A stretch of DNA of 49,438 nt from Saccharothrix sp. NRRL B-16348 (GTDB taxonomy: Bacteria > Actinomycetota > Actinomycetes > Mycobacteriales > Pseudonocardiaceae), in contig NZ_LGED01000228.1 in assembly GCF_001280085.1 (NCBI RefSeq), positions 1 through 49,438 on the forward strand. Reading direction: 5' to 3'. The notes beneath the pieces are model-generated. The model worked only from the letters and a program-made list of their open reading frames with translations, made no database searches and was not told the origin of the DNA. Positions 1 to 8,588 of the stretch are shown here, in pieces (position 1 is the stretch's first letter; each line of letters starts with the position of its first letter). The translations under genes were made by a program, and so were the position numbers.

Positions 1-1
1 C

Positions 2-1150
2 AGCTGGTCGACGGCCGACCACGCCGCCATCCACCAGTGGACCGACCACAACGGCACCAACCAGCAGTTCCGGCTGGCCGACTCCGACGGCGGCTACGTG
101 CGCCTGGTCAACCGCAACAGCAACAAGGTCGTCGAGGTGCAGGGCGCGTCCACCGCCGACGGCGCGGCCGTGGTGCAGTACAGCGACTGGGGCGGCGGCA
201 ACCAGCAGTGGCAACTCGTCCGGGTCGACGGGGGCAACGGCACGTGCGCGTTGCCGTCGACATACCGCTGGACGTCGACCGGCCCGCTGGCGAACCCGAA
301 GTCGGGATGGGTGTCGCTCAAGGACTTCAGCGCCGTCGTCCACAATGGCAGGAAGCTCGTCTACGGCACGTCGCACGACACCGGCGACAGCTGGGGAGGC
401 ATGAGCTTCAGCCCCTTCACGAACTGGTCCGACATGGCCGGCGCCACCCAGCACACGTTGCCCTTCGCCGCCGTCGCGCCGACGCTGTTCTACTTCGCCC
501 CGAAGAACATCTGGGTGATCGCCTACCAGTGGGGTTGGCCGGACACCTTCTCCTACCGCACCTCGAGCGACCCCACCAACCCCAACGGCTGGTCCGCGCA
601 GCAGCAGCTGTTCACGGGCACCCTCCCCGCCGGGGCACCTCTCGACCAGACCCTCATCGCCGACGACACGAACATGTACATGTTCTTCGCCGACGACCTC
701 GGCGGCATCTACCGCGCCAGCATGCCCATCGGGAACTTCCCGGGCAGCTTCGGTTCGTCGTTCACGAAGATCATGAGCGACACGCCGGAGAACCTGTTCG
801 AAGCGGTCGAGGTCTACAAGGTCCAGGGTCAGAACCAGTACCTCATGATCGTCGAGGCGCAGGGTTCGAACGGGCGCTTCTTCCGCTCGTTCACCGCCAC
901 CAGCCTGGGCGGCACGTGGACCCCGCAGGCCGACACCCAGAGCAACCCCTTCGCCGGCAAGGCCAACAGCGGCGCCACGTGGACCAACGACATCAGCCAC
1001 GGCGACCTGATCCGCACCAACCCCGACCAGACCAAGACCATCGATCCCTGCAACCTGCAGTTGCTCTACCAGGGGCGTGACCCCCGCTCCGACGGCATGG
1101 ACTACGGCCAACTGCCGTACCGACCGGGCGTGCTGACCCTGCAACGCTGA
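2..1150 (+). CDS. secreted GH62 alpha-L-arabinofuranosidase with ricin-type lectin domain (5' end outside window)
   Basis: The open frame runs in from the left edge; 382 codons are visible and the start is missing. Residues 1 to about 75 read as the end of a ricin B lectin trefoil, with QW-type repeats such as NQQFRL and NQQWQLV. From about residue 85 the sequence matches glycoside hydrolase family 62, enzymes that remove arabinofuranose side chains from xylan outside the cell. The expected catalytic signatures are visible: the base Asp in SLKDFS, the Asp in PLDQTL and the acid Glu in LFEAVEV. The lectin module should bind the polysaccharide. A signal peptide is expected upstream but cannot be seen. 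The gene ends at a strong hairpin and converges on the next gene. Confidence 0.92.
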   Translation, partial: SWSTADHAAIHQWTDHNGTNQQFRLADSDGGYVRLVNRNSNKVVEVQGASTADGAAVVQYSDWGGGNQQWQLVRVDGGNGTCALPSTYRWTSTGPLANPKSGWVSLKDFSAVVHNGRKLVYGTSHDTGDSWGGMSFSPFTNWSDMAGATQHTLPFAAVAPTLFYFAPKNIWVIAYQWGWPDTFSYRTSSDPTNPNGWSAQQQLFTGTLPAGAPLDQTLIADDTNMYMFFADDLGGIYRASMPIGNFPGSFGSSFTKIMSDTPENLFEAVEVYKVQGQNQYLMIVEAQGSNGRFFRSFTATSLGGTWTPQADTQSNPFAGKANSGATWTNDISHGDLIRTNPDQTKTIDPCNLQLLYQGRDPRSDGMDYGQLPYRPGVLTLQR

Positions 1151-1163
1151 CGGTGGAACTGGA

Positions 1164-1199
1164 GCGGGCGGGCTCGGCGCACAAGCCGAGCCCGCCCGC
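1164..1199. terminator. bidirectional intrinsic terminator hairpin
   Basis: A perfect 15-bp stem (1164-1178 with 1185-1199) around a 6-nt loop lies in the 62-bp gap between two convergent genes. There is no long U-tract, as is usual in GC-rich actinomycetes. It can serve both strands. Confidence 0.8.
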
Positions 1200-1212
1200 G
1201 CAGTCGTGCGGG

Positions 1213-2106
1213 TCAGGCCCGTGGCAGCGTGAAGATCAGACCTGCGCTCATGGTCGAGCGGATGCCCTGCACGTCCACGGTGACGACCTTCGCCCGGTGC
1301 TGTCTGTCAGGGGTCAGCCCGGTCAGCGTGACCTGCTCATCGGTGACGAGGCCGGTGTTCCCTCCGTCCAGGTACACCTCGTAGCCCTTGGTGGGGTTCC
1401 ACCAGGGATAGCCTTCCCAGGCCAGCGTCACGGACGTCGGGGTCGTCGAGACCACCCGCAGCCAGCTCGGGCGCGGCGGCCGCTCGAAGTGTGCCCACTG
1501 CGACATCACGGTGCCCAGCAGGTCGTTCTGCGCCGGGTCGTGCGAGCAGGACGCGGTGACCGTGCCGAGAGGCGTGCCGTCGGCGCGTTCCGGGCGCAGG
1601 GTCAACGCCAGGTCGTCCACGCGCAGGTCGTAGCTGCCCGGTGTGCTCAGCCGCTGCACCGGGAAGGCGCCCGCGGCCCGCACCGCCGTCCTCTCGGTGG
1701 TCGTCAACCACGTGGGCGCGAGGGTGAACGGGGCCTGGGTGGTCCGCGTCCCGTCCGGGCCGATGATCCTCGCGTTGAGCGTCGCGGTGCTGTCGCCGTC
1801 CAGGCGCACCCCGCCGGCGAAGGTCAAGGCCGGGCGCAGCTCGCGCAGGTCCAGGTCCACGTCGATGTGGGCGTAGTCGTCGCTGGCGACGGTGTTCAGG
1901 CCCGCGCCTTCGTCCGGCAGGCCGCCGACGACCCACACGGTCACCTGGGCGCTCGGCCCGAGGGAGGTCGTGCAGGTGTAGTCCATGCGCACCGCGGTCG
2001 TCTGCGCCGACGCCGGACCGGCGGCCCCCGTCAGCGCCCCGGCGGCCACCACGGCCGACACCAGGGACAAGGCGGTGACGCGGAATGGGTTCGATTTATT
2101 GCGCAA
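1213..2106 (-). CDS. secreted protein with C-terminal fibronectin type III domain
   Basis: 297 aa. I place the start at the TTG at 2106 because GGAGAGG lies 8 nt upstream and the protein then begins with a clean Sec signal peptide (RNKS.. charged start, long Ala/Val core, cleavage near GPASA-Q at about residue 35). An ATG upstream at 2178 would add an uncharacteristic Cys/His-rich leader. The mature N-terminal half is beta-rich with one Cys near the start (DYTCTT) and another about 150 residues later (TASCSH), probably a disulphide. From about residue 210 a typical FN3 domain follows (PTSVTLAWEG ... YEVYLDG ... LTGLTP). No catalytic motif is seen. It is probably an extracellular binding protein. 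Exact family unknown. Confidence 0.75.
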   Translation of the reverse strand: MRNKSNPFRVTALSLVSAVVAAGALTGAAGPASAQTTAVRMDYTCTTSLGPSAQVTVWVVGGLPDEGAGLNTVASDDYAHIDVDLDLRELRPALTFAGGVRLDGDSTATLNARIIGPDGTRTTQAPFTLAPTWLTTTERTAVRAAGAFPVQRLSTPGSYDLRVDDLALTLRPERADGTPLGTVTASCSHDPAQNDLLGTVMSQWAHFERPPRPSWLRVVSTTPTSVTLAWEGYPWWNPTKGYEVYLDGGNTGLVTDEQVTLTGLTPDRQHRAKVVTVDVQGIRSTMSAGLIFTLPRA

Positions 2107-2242
2107 CTTTGTGACCTCTCCGTATTCGCTCGCCCACGGACAGTGTTCCGCAAAACAACGTCGGTGCCTGTGGACCATTCAGTCGCAGTGAGGTGGACGA
2201 GCCGCGGTCGGCGGGTCTCCGCCCGGGACGAACGCGTGACCG

Positions 2243-2809
2243 TCAGGCGGGAGGCGTCGCCCTGCCTGCCAGCTCGACCAGGTCGGCGAGGAACTCCGCG
2301 GCCGGCACCGGCTTGCCGTCCTTGCCCACCGGCGAAGGGGCCAGCGGCACCAGCAGGTCGGTCACCGGGGAGTGCAGCCACAGGGCCATCACGTAGAGGG
2401 CGGGGATGCGCAGCAGGCGCAGCTCGAAGCCGGCCGCCGTGAGTTGGGGGAGCTTCCGGACGATCTTCACGGCTTTGTCGGTTTCGGCGACGAACGGCCC
2501 TTCGGTGAACTGCGAGACCTCCTGGTCCCCGTCCGCGGTCGGGCTGGTCTCGGCGCTGGCGATGGGTTGTCCGCCGTCCTCTACGAGGTAGCGCCAGCCC
2601 ATCGGCCGTGCCCGGTCGAGGCCGGCGCCGGCGGTGATGTCGTCAAGCCCCATCGTGAAGACCTGGTGGGGTGTGGACAGGTCGAGGCGGTCCTTGCGTG
2701 CTCCGCGCAGTGCCTTGGTGGAGAAGTGGGCGCCGTCGGCGAACGCGTGCAGTTTCGTCCGGACCTTGTCGGGGAGGCCGGCCGGCGGGTCGGGCAGGTG
2801 CAGTGGCAT
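2243..2809 (-). CDS. hypothetical protein downstream of the AvrRpt2-like protease
   Basis: 188 aa, ATG start with AAGGAG 5 nt upstream, only 10 bp after the protease stop, so the two are almost certainly one transcript. There is no signal peptide and no membrane segment. The sequence is acidic in the middle (ETSPTADGDQEVSQFTEGPFVAETDKAV) and ends with a hydrophobic region around LRLLRIPALYVMALWLHSP. I do not recognise a family. Its fixed position suggests a partner, substrate or inhibitor of the protease, but nothing in the sequence proves it. Confidence 0.75.
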   Translation of the reverse strand: MPLHLPDPPAGLPDKVRTKLHAFADGAHFSTKALRGARKDRLDLSTPHQVFTMGLDDITAGAGLDRARPMGWRYLVEDGGQPIASAETSPTADGDQEVSQFTEGPFVAETDKAVKIVRKLPQLTAAGFELRLLRIPALYVMALWLHSPVTDLLVPLAPSPVGKDGKPVPAAEFLADLVELAGRATPPA

Positions 2810-2819
2810 GCGAGCTCCT

Positions 2820-3845
2820 TCAGCCCTGGGGCCTGGTCTTGTAGCTGACGTTCCAGAGTCCGTTGTCGGGGTAGCGGTTGCGGAAGTTGTCGTAGGTCAT
2901 GTCGGAGTCGCCGGACCACGGGTCGCTCACGCTGACCCACTCGACTCCGTCTCGCAGTGAACGTCCGCGCAGTGCCACGATGTGGCCGCCCACGATGGTG
3001 CCGTTGCCGTCTCTCCAGGCGATGTTCACCACGACCGGCGCGGGCTTCGCCAGCTCGGTGGCGAGTTGCATGCTGGTCAGGGCGTTGTTGAGGCGCTCGC
3101 CGAAGTGCCCGACCTTGTCCAGCGGCCCGTCCGGCCACCGGCCCCAGTTGCAGGGCGACTCCCGGCCCGCGTCGACGACGCAGTCGTTGCGCGCGAACTC
3201 GGCGTTGGCCAGCAGACCCTGGGTCCAGGCCGCGTTCCGGTTGTAGAACTTGGCGACGCTGACCGACGCCGCGTTCCAGCACCACCAGGTTTGCTCCTGG
3301 TGCTGCATGTCGAAGTCGACGCTCTGGTCGGCCAGGTCGAGGACGAACTTCTCGTGAATGCCGCCGTTGGCGTCGAACTGGCAGTTGACCGTCCCGCTCC
3401 CGCCGTTGGCGTTGGAGGTCAGGCCGGCGCCGTTCAGGCGCAGGTAGACCTTCGGGAAGGCGGCGGATTCGAAGGAGAACGACCCGTCGGCCTGGGCGAC
3501 GGCCCTGAACTTCTCGTAGGGGCCGAGGGTGCCGGCGCCGAACTGGCAGTTGACCTTGCCGCCGCCGTCGGTGAGGTTGGCGGTGACGCCGGAGCCGTCC
3601 ATGCGCAGGTAGACCTTGGGGAAGGCAGCGGACTCGAAGGCGTAGGACCCGTCGGCCTGGGGACGGACCTTGAACTTCTCGAAGGCGGCGGCGCCGAACT
3701 GGCAGTTGACCTTGCCGCCGCCGGCGCCGGTGGTGGCGGTGACGCCGGTGCCGTCCATGCGCAGGTACACGTTCGAGAAAGCCGTTGATCTGATGCTGAT
3801 CGGTATTTCTCCGAGTGTTGCGAGGTTGGCCGCGGTTAATGGCAT
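2820..3845 (-). CDS. AvrRpt2-type papain-like cysteine protease with three fascin-like repeats
   Basis: 341 aa. ATG at 3845 has GGGGAG at good distance; an upstream in-frame ATG (3938) lacks one. Residues 20-170 contain three repeats of about 55 aa, each with VYLRMDG/LNG, GVTA, VNCQF and EKF, the pattern of a fascin/actin-crosslinking-type beta-trefoil that often binds glycans or protein. Residues 180-341 are a papain-like domain of the AvrRpt2 peptidase kind: oxyanion Gln185 and nucleophile Cys189 in EQTWWCWNAAS, His288 in GGHIVAL, Asp308 in SVSDPWSG. All three catalytic residues are present. No signal peptide is visible, so it either acts in the cytoplasm or leaves by another route. It leads a two-gene operon that diverges from the KAP-TIR-NB-ARC gene. 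Confidence 0.85.
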   Translation of the reverse strand: MPLTAANLATLGEIPISIRSTAFSNVYLRMDGTGVTATTGAGGGKVNCQFGAAAFEKFKVRPQADGSYAFESAAFPKVYLRMDGSGVTANLTDGGGKVNCQFGAGTLGPYEKFRAVAQADGSFSFESAAFPKVYLRLNGAGLTSNANGGSGTVNCQFDANGGIHEKFVLDLADQSVDFDMQHQEQTWWCWNAASVSVAKFYNRNAAWTQGLLANAEFARNDCVVDAGRESPCNWGRWPDGPLDKVGHFGERLNNALTSMQLATELAKPAPVVVNIAWRDGNGTIVGGHIVALRGRSLRDGVEWVSVSDPWSGDSDMTYDNFRNRYPDNGLWNVSYKTRPQG

Positions 3846-4213
3846 AACGCTCTCCCCGTCTTCCGTCGGGCGCGACTCGGACGCCGGATGACCCGGCCCG
3901 ATGCGTGATTTACCGGACGGTAACAGGTTTCTGCCCACGTTGCGCGATTGTCCGCCCTAATGCGGACTTCGGGTTTTTCCGGAAATGGTGTGACCGACCC
4001 CATGACGTGCCATGATCGTCGTGGTAGGGCGGATGTACGGGTGTGCGCGGAATGGTGGATCGATGTCCGGCCGGCTGCGCGGGAGCGGTCGGTGTGGAAT
4101 AGGCGCATCGTGACTGGACGCGCAGAAACCCAGCCCGGACGGGTGGTCGGTGAAACGAATCGGCTGCCCGCTCCGATGCACCTGCCGTACGACTGAATGG
4201 AGGTGCGGTCCGG
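3846..4213. promoter_or_regulatory. 368-bp divergent intergenic region with inverted repeat
   Basis: This gap separates the protease operon (leftward) from the KAP-TIR-NB-ARC gene (rightward) and must hold both promoters. A 6-bp inverted repeat TTACCG/CGGTAA with a 2-nt centre lies at 3910-3923, about 65 nt upstream of the protease start, a plausible operator. A TGGAGGTG ribosome binding site at 4198-4205 serves the GTG start at 4214. I see no clear sigma-70 hexamer pair and no convincing small gene. Confidence 0.5.
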
Positions 4214-7200
4214 GTGACTGATCCGAAAACCGCCTCGGCCGCGATCTCGGACACCCCCACCGCCGACGACAAGCTCGGCTTCGAGCGGTTCGCGGAGCCG
4301 TTGGCCGCGAACATCGCGGCGATCGAGCGCAGGCGGACCCCGTGGACCGTCGGTGTCTACGGGGAGTGGGGCAGCGGGAAGACCAGCTTCCTCAAGATGG
4401 TGGAGAAGGCGCTCAAGCAGTCGGGGATCAAGCCGATCTGGTTCGACGCGTGGAAGTACGTCCACGACGACAAGCTGTGGGCCGCGCTGATCCAGACCGT
4501 CTTCGAAGGCGCGAAGCAGGCCATCCCGCGCCGGCGGCGCTGGTGGATGCTGCTGAGGGTCTGGGGCAAGTCGCTGAACCTGCGGACGGGCTTGTGGGAA
4601 GTGGCGCGCAAGTTGTTCGTCCTGCTGTTCCGGATCGCGATGCTGGTCCTGCTGGTGCTGGCGGCGGTCAGCCTGGTGCCCGTCGCCGGCAACCCGGTCA
4701 ACAGCTCCCTGGCGGCCCTCTTCGGTGGCGGCTGGCTGTCCACCGCCTGGCAGTTTCCGGGCACGAAGGCACTGGTGGGTGTCGGAGCACTGCTCGGGAT
4801 GAAGCCCGACGCGCTGCTGAAGCTGTTCGACATCAAACTGGGCGCCGACTTCACCAAGTTCCGCCGCAGCCGCTCGCACCGCGAGCAGTCGTCCGTGCTG
4901 GAGGACTTCAACACCGAGTTCCGCCACCTGCTCGAAGTGGCCTACCGCGACAAGCCGCTGGTGGTCGTGATCGACGACCTCGACCGCTGCCTGCCGGAGC
5001 ACACGCTCCAGATCATCGAGACCCTCAAGCTGTTCCTGGACGAACCCGGTTGCGTGTTCCTGCTGGCGGTCGACCGGGAGGTCGTCGAGCAGGCCATCGC
5101 GGTGAAGTACAAGGACCTGTCCGACGCCGACACCCGCCGCCGCCTCGGCGAGACGTACTTCGACAAGGTCGTGCAGCTGCCCTACTCCCTGCCGCCCGCC
5201 GCCGAGAGCGCGGTCGAGGAGTTCGTCCGCAGCCTGTCCGCCGACCCGGACGTGCACGCCTGCGTGCCGATCCTGCGAGGCACGCCGCCGTACAACCCGA
5301 GGCGGATCAAGCGGAGCGTGCAGGCGTTCTCGCTGCTGAAGGATCTGGCGGGGCCGGCCCTGGTGCCCGCGGTGCTGGCCAAGCTGGTGATCATCCAGGC
5401 CCAGTTCGTGCAGGTGTACCGGGCGGCGGTGGACGACCCGGCGCTCTTGGGCAGGCTGGAACGCGCCTACCGCGACCCGGAGGCGACGGACGAGACGGAC
5501 ATCGTGTTCGTGGAGCAGGTGAAGCAGTTCTCGCAGCGCTACCCGGCGTTGCGGACGATGATGTGCCACGAGGTCACGGAGGACGACTCGTTCGAGGGCG
5601 TCTCCCTCGACCGGTACCTGTCCTTCGTGGACGCGGTGACGGTGGTCGAGCAGGTCACAGCGGGGGTGACCGAGGACGGCCCCGACCGGGTCCTGGTCAG
5701 CTGCGTCCGGTCGGACGCCAGGTGGGGCGAGTGGGTGCGGGAGCTGCTCGCCGGGCGCGGGTTCGAGGTGTCGGTGACCGATCCCCGGGTGCCCGGACCG
5801 GACCGGGACATGGCGTCGTTCGACCACGTGGTCGGCATCCTCAGCGCGAGATCCGCCGGATCGGTGGGGCACCAGCGGGTGCTGGCCGCCGCCATCGCGG
5901 CCAGGACGAGGGTCGTGGTGGTGCGCGTCGAACGCTGTGACGTCCCGGAGGTGCTGGAGTCCCAGGTGCTGGTCGACCTGGTGGGGCTCGACGACGCCGC
6001 CGCGGGTGAGGTGCTCGTGCGCGGGTTCAGGAAACCGGTCGACGTGTCGTCGGCGGCCTCCGGCGATGGGTTGATCGTGGCCGGTGAACGAGGGGTAGTG
6101 GTTGGAACGGTCGTCGGGGGTGTCAACATCCACTACCCCGGCAGCGGCGCCGTGCTCGACAACGTTCCGCTCGCGCCGATCCACCTGGTGTCGCGTCCCG
6201 ATGTCGAGCAGCGCATCTCGGCGTGCTTCGCCCCGTCCGGGGAGGTCAGGCGACCCACGATGTGCGTGCTCTTCGGCTTGGGCGGCAGCGGCAAGACGAC
6301 GAGCGCGCTGAGCTACGCGCACAGCCGCGCCGCCGAGTACCGGATCACCTGGTGGGTGCGGGCGGAACAGGCGCGGAACGACCTCGCGGAGCTGGCGACG
6401 GCGTTGGGCGTGCCCGCCACCGGGTTGTTCCACGAACTCGCCTCACGCAGCGGGTGGTTGCTCGTCTACGACGATGCCGACCGGCTGGACGACGTGCTCG
6501 ACCTCCTGCCCCGGACGGGCAACGGCCACGTGCTGATCACCTCCCGGAACCGGGCGTGGGACGAGTACGCGACGATCGTCGAGGTGGGGCCGCTGCGTGA
6601 CGAGGAAGGCGTCGAACTGCTGACCGCGATCTCCGGTTCGGAGGACCTGCCGGCGTCGGAGGCACTCGCCGCGCGGCTGGGCAACCTTCCCCTCGCGCTC
6701 TCGACGGCCGGCGCCTACCTCCGCCGCTCGGGTCTGGATCCCGGCGACTACCTCACCCGCTTGAACGACCTCAGCTCCACACCGCCGCAGGAGACGGTGA
6801 TGCGGACGTTCCAACGGTCGTTCGACCTCCTGCGCGAGGCCAACCCCCAGGCGGAGGAGGTCCTCCAGGTCCTCGTGCTCCTCACCGCCGCGTCGATACC
6901 GAGGGACTTGGCCGAACGCCTCGTCCCGGGTGGCCGGACCGTGCTCGACCAGGCGATCGCGACGTTGCACCAGTACGGTTTCGTGAGCCTCCCCCCAGGG
7001 GGGATCGTGATCCACCCCATCGTGTCGCAGGCCGTCCACGACGGCCTGACCGCGGAACGCGAACGGGAACTCGTCACGGATGCGTTGAACCGCTTGGGCG
7101 AGTTGTCCGCGGACGCGCTCGAACGGTTCAAGCCCCACGTGGTAGATCTGATCGGCCACGCCCGCGCGAAGAAGATCGCCCCGGCGGAGACCGCCGCGCT

Positions 7201-7219
7201 TGAAGGCATGCTCCGCTGA
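4214..7219 (+). CDS. KAP NTPase-TIR-like-NB-ARC fusion protein (candidate STAND-type defence protein)
   Basis: 1001 aa, GTG start 8 nt after AGGTG. Domains in order: KAP P-loop NTPase, residues 20-400, with Walker A GEWGSGKTS (50-58), hydrophobic membrane segments (about 133-158, possibly 181-195) inserted between the Walker motifs, and Walker B VVVIDDLDR (250-258). Then a TIR-like domain, 490-605 (RVLVSCVRSDARWGEWV ... FDHVVGILS ... VVVVRVE). Then an NB-ARC ATPase: Walker A GLGGSGKTT (688-696), Walker B LLVYDDAD (749-756), sensor VLITSRNR, GLPL-type LGNLPLALS, and winged-helix with IHPIV (932-936). The usual TPR or WD sensor repeats are absent; only about 60 aa follow the winged helix. KAP and NB-ARC proteins are known from anti-phage and conflict systems. 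A defence role here is inference. Confidence 0.85.
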   Translation: MTDPKTASAAISDTPTADDKLGFERFAEPLAANIAAIERRRTPWTVGVYGEWGSGKTSFLKMVEKALKQSGIKPIWFDAWKYVHDDKLWAALIQTVFEGAKQAIPRRRRWWMLLRVWGKSLNLRTGLWEVARKLFVLLFRIAMLVLLVLAAVSLVPVAGNPVNSSLAALFGGGWLSTAWQFPGTKALVGVGALLGMKPDALLKLFDIKLGADFTKFRRSRSHREQSSVLEDFNTEFRHLLEVAYRDKPLVVVIDDLDRCLPEHTLQIIETLKLFLDEPGCVFLLAVDREVVEQAIAVKYKDLSDADTRRRLGETYFDKVVQLPYSLPPAAESAVEEFVRSLSADPDVHACVPILRGTPPYNPRRIKRSVQAFSLLKDLAGPALVPAVLAKLVIIQAQFVQVYRAAVDDPALLGRLERAYRDPEATDETDIVFVEQVKQFSQRYPALRTMMCHEVTEDDSFEGVSLDRYLSFVDAVTVVEQVTAGVTEDGPDRVLVSCVRSDARWGEWVRELLAGRGFEVSVTDPRVPGPDRDMASFDHVVGILSARSAGSVGHQRVLAAAIAARTRVVVVRVERCDVPEVLESQVLVDLVGLDDAAAGEVLVRGFRKPVDVSSAASGDGLIVAGERGVVVGTVVGGVNIHYPGSGAVLDNVPLAPIHLVSRPDVEQRISACFAPSGEVRRPTMCVLFGLGGSGKTTSALSYAHSRAAEYRITWWVRAEQARNDLAELATALGVPATGLFHELASRSGWLLVYDDADRLDDVLDLLPRTGNGHVLITSRNRAWDEYATIVEVGPLRDEEGVELLTAISGSEDLPASEALAARLGNLPLALSTAGAYLRRSGLDPGDYLTRLNDLSSTPPQETVMRTFQRSFDLLREANPQAEEVLQVLVLLTAASIPRDLAERLVPGGRTVLDQAIATLHQYGFVSLPPGGIVIHPIVSQAVHDGLTAERERELVTDALNRLGELSADALERFKPHVVDLIGHARAKKIAPAETAALEGMLR

Positions 7220-7238
7220 TCACCGGTGGTCACGCTCG

Positions 7239-7255
7239 GCCGACGTGCGGTCGGC
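7239..7255 (+). terminator. weak hairpin after the KAP-TIR-NB-ARC gene
   Basis: A 6-bp GC stem (GCCGAC/GTCGGC) with a 5-nt loop lies 20 nt past the stop codon and 30 nt before the next gene. There is no U-tract, so termination may be partial. Confidence 0.3.
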
Positions 7256-7284
7256 GCGTGAACCACCACAATCCGAGGAGCGCA

Positions 7285-8454
7285 GTGCCTGAGATCGACG
7301 GTTACACGGCCCCCGGTTTCGAGCCGGTCGCCGAGGCGTTCGCGGCGAACTTCGCCGAGGGCGCCGAGGTGGGCGCCGCGGTCGGCGTGTACCTGCACGG
7401 CCGTCCGGTCGTCGACCTGTGGGGCGGGCTCGCCGACCCGGGCACCGGCCGGCCCTGGGAACGCGACACCACGCAGATCGTCTACTCCACCACCAAAGCC
7501 GCCACCGCGGTGTGCGCCCTGTTACTCGTCCAGCGCGGCGAACTGGACCTGGACGCACCGGTCGCGCGCTACTGGCCGGAGTTCGCCGCGGCAGGCAAGC
7601 AGGACATCCCGGTCCGCTGGCTGCTGACCCACCAGGCGGGGCTGGTGGCGCTGGACCGGCCGGTCGCCCGCGCCGACGCCCTGGCCTGGCACCCGATGGC
7701 CGAAGCGCTCGCCGCGCAACGTCCCCAGTGGAGGCCGGGAACCCGGCACGGCTACCACGCGCTCACGTTCGGCTGGCTCGTCGGCGAGGTCGTCCGCCGC
7801 GTCTCCGGCCGAAGCCTCGGCGCCTTCTTCCGCGACGAGATCGCCCAGCCACTCGGCCTGGACTTCCACATCGGACTGCCCAACGCCGAACAGCACCGCG
7901 TCAGCCGGCTCGTCCAGCCCGAGCTCGACCTCGACGCGGCCGCGTTCGACCTCGACCGACTGCCCGAACCGATCCGCGCCATCGCCGCCGCACTGGCGGA
8001 CCCCACCTCGCTGACCCGACGTGCCTACACCTGCGTCGAGCCGCCGTTCGACCACAACGACCCCGACGAACAGGCCGCCGAGATCCCCGCCACCAACGGC
8101 ATCTGCACGGCGCGGTCGCTCGCACGCCTCTACGCCGCCCTGATCGGCGAGGTCGACGGCCACCGCGTCCTCACCCCCGCCACCCTCGCCGCGGCCACCA
8201 CCGAGCACACCTCAGGCCCCGACCTCGTCACGCTCCAGCCGTTCCACGTCGGCCTCGGGTTCGGCCTGCCCACCCCCGCGACCGCCTGGCACTCGCCGAC
8301 CGCGTTCGGGTTCACCGGCCTCGGCGGCTCCCTCGGCTACGCCGACCCCGCGACCGGCATCGCCTTCGGCTACGTCATGAACAACATCCGCAACACCCCG
8401 GCCGCCGACCAACCGGCCGCCAACCTCGTCACCGCCCTGCGCGGCCTCGCCTGA
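7285..8454 (+). CDS. class C beta-lactamase-like serine hydrolase (EstB-type esterase)
   Basis: 389 aa, cytosolic, no signal peptide. The serine beta-lactamase/esterase family VIII motifs are present: Ser68-x-x-Lys71 (STTK) and Tyr157 in HGYHALTFG; the third KTG-type motif is replaced by a Gly-rich strand (GFTGLGGSLGY), usual for esterases rather than penicillinases. I chose GTG at 7285, with GAGGAG just upstream, over GTG 7258, because the protein then starts PEIDGYTAPGF, aligning with the start of its paralogue at 39120. Probable function: hydrolysis of small ester or amide substrates; the substrate is unknown. It is followed by an ECF sigma operon but separated from it by 134 bp. Confidence 0.88.
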   Translation: MPEIDGYTAPGFEPVAEAFAANFAEGAEVGAAVGVYLHGRPVVDLWGGLADPGTGRPWERDTTQIVYSTTKAATAVCALLLVQRGELDLDAPVARYWPEFAAAGKQDIPVRWLLTHQAGLVALDRPVARADALAWHPMAEALAAQRPQWRPGTRHGYHALTFGWLVGEVVRRVSGRSLGAFFRDEIAQPLGLDFHIGLPNAEQHRVSRLVQPELDLDAAAFDLDRLPEPIRAIAAALADPTSLTRRAYTCVEPPFDHNDPDEQAAEIPATNGICTARSLARLYAALIGEVDGHRVLTPATLAAATTEHTSGPDLVTLQPFHVGLGFGLPTPATAWHSPTAFGFTGLGGSLGYADPATGIAFGYVMNNIRNTPAADQPAANLVTALRGLA

Positions 8455-8588
8455 CCTCGGCACACATCACTTCGGCTCACTCCACTTCGGCGACCGTGCC
8501 GCTGAGCTGCAGGTTCGCCCAGCCTGAACGCTTTCGCCGCCCGTTGGCAAAGACAGGGTGCAAGGGCGAAGCGAAACCGAGGAGCTTC

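Noticed and set aside
2031..2442. Overlapping frames between the FN3 protein and the 188-aa gene
   Set aside because: They lie antisense to, or out of frame with, better supported genes and lack ribosome binding sites.
3836..6433. An 865-codon minus-strand frame
   Set aside because: Antisense to the KAP-TIR-NB-ARC gene, Arg/His/Gln-rich composition, no motifs.
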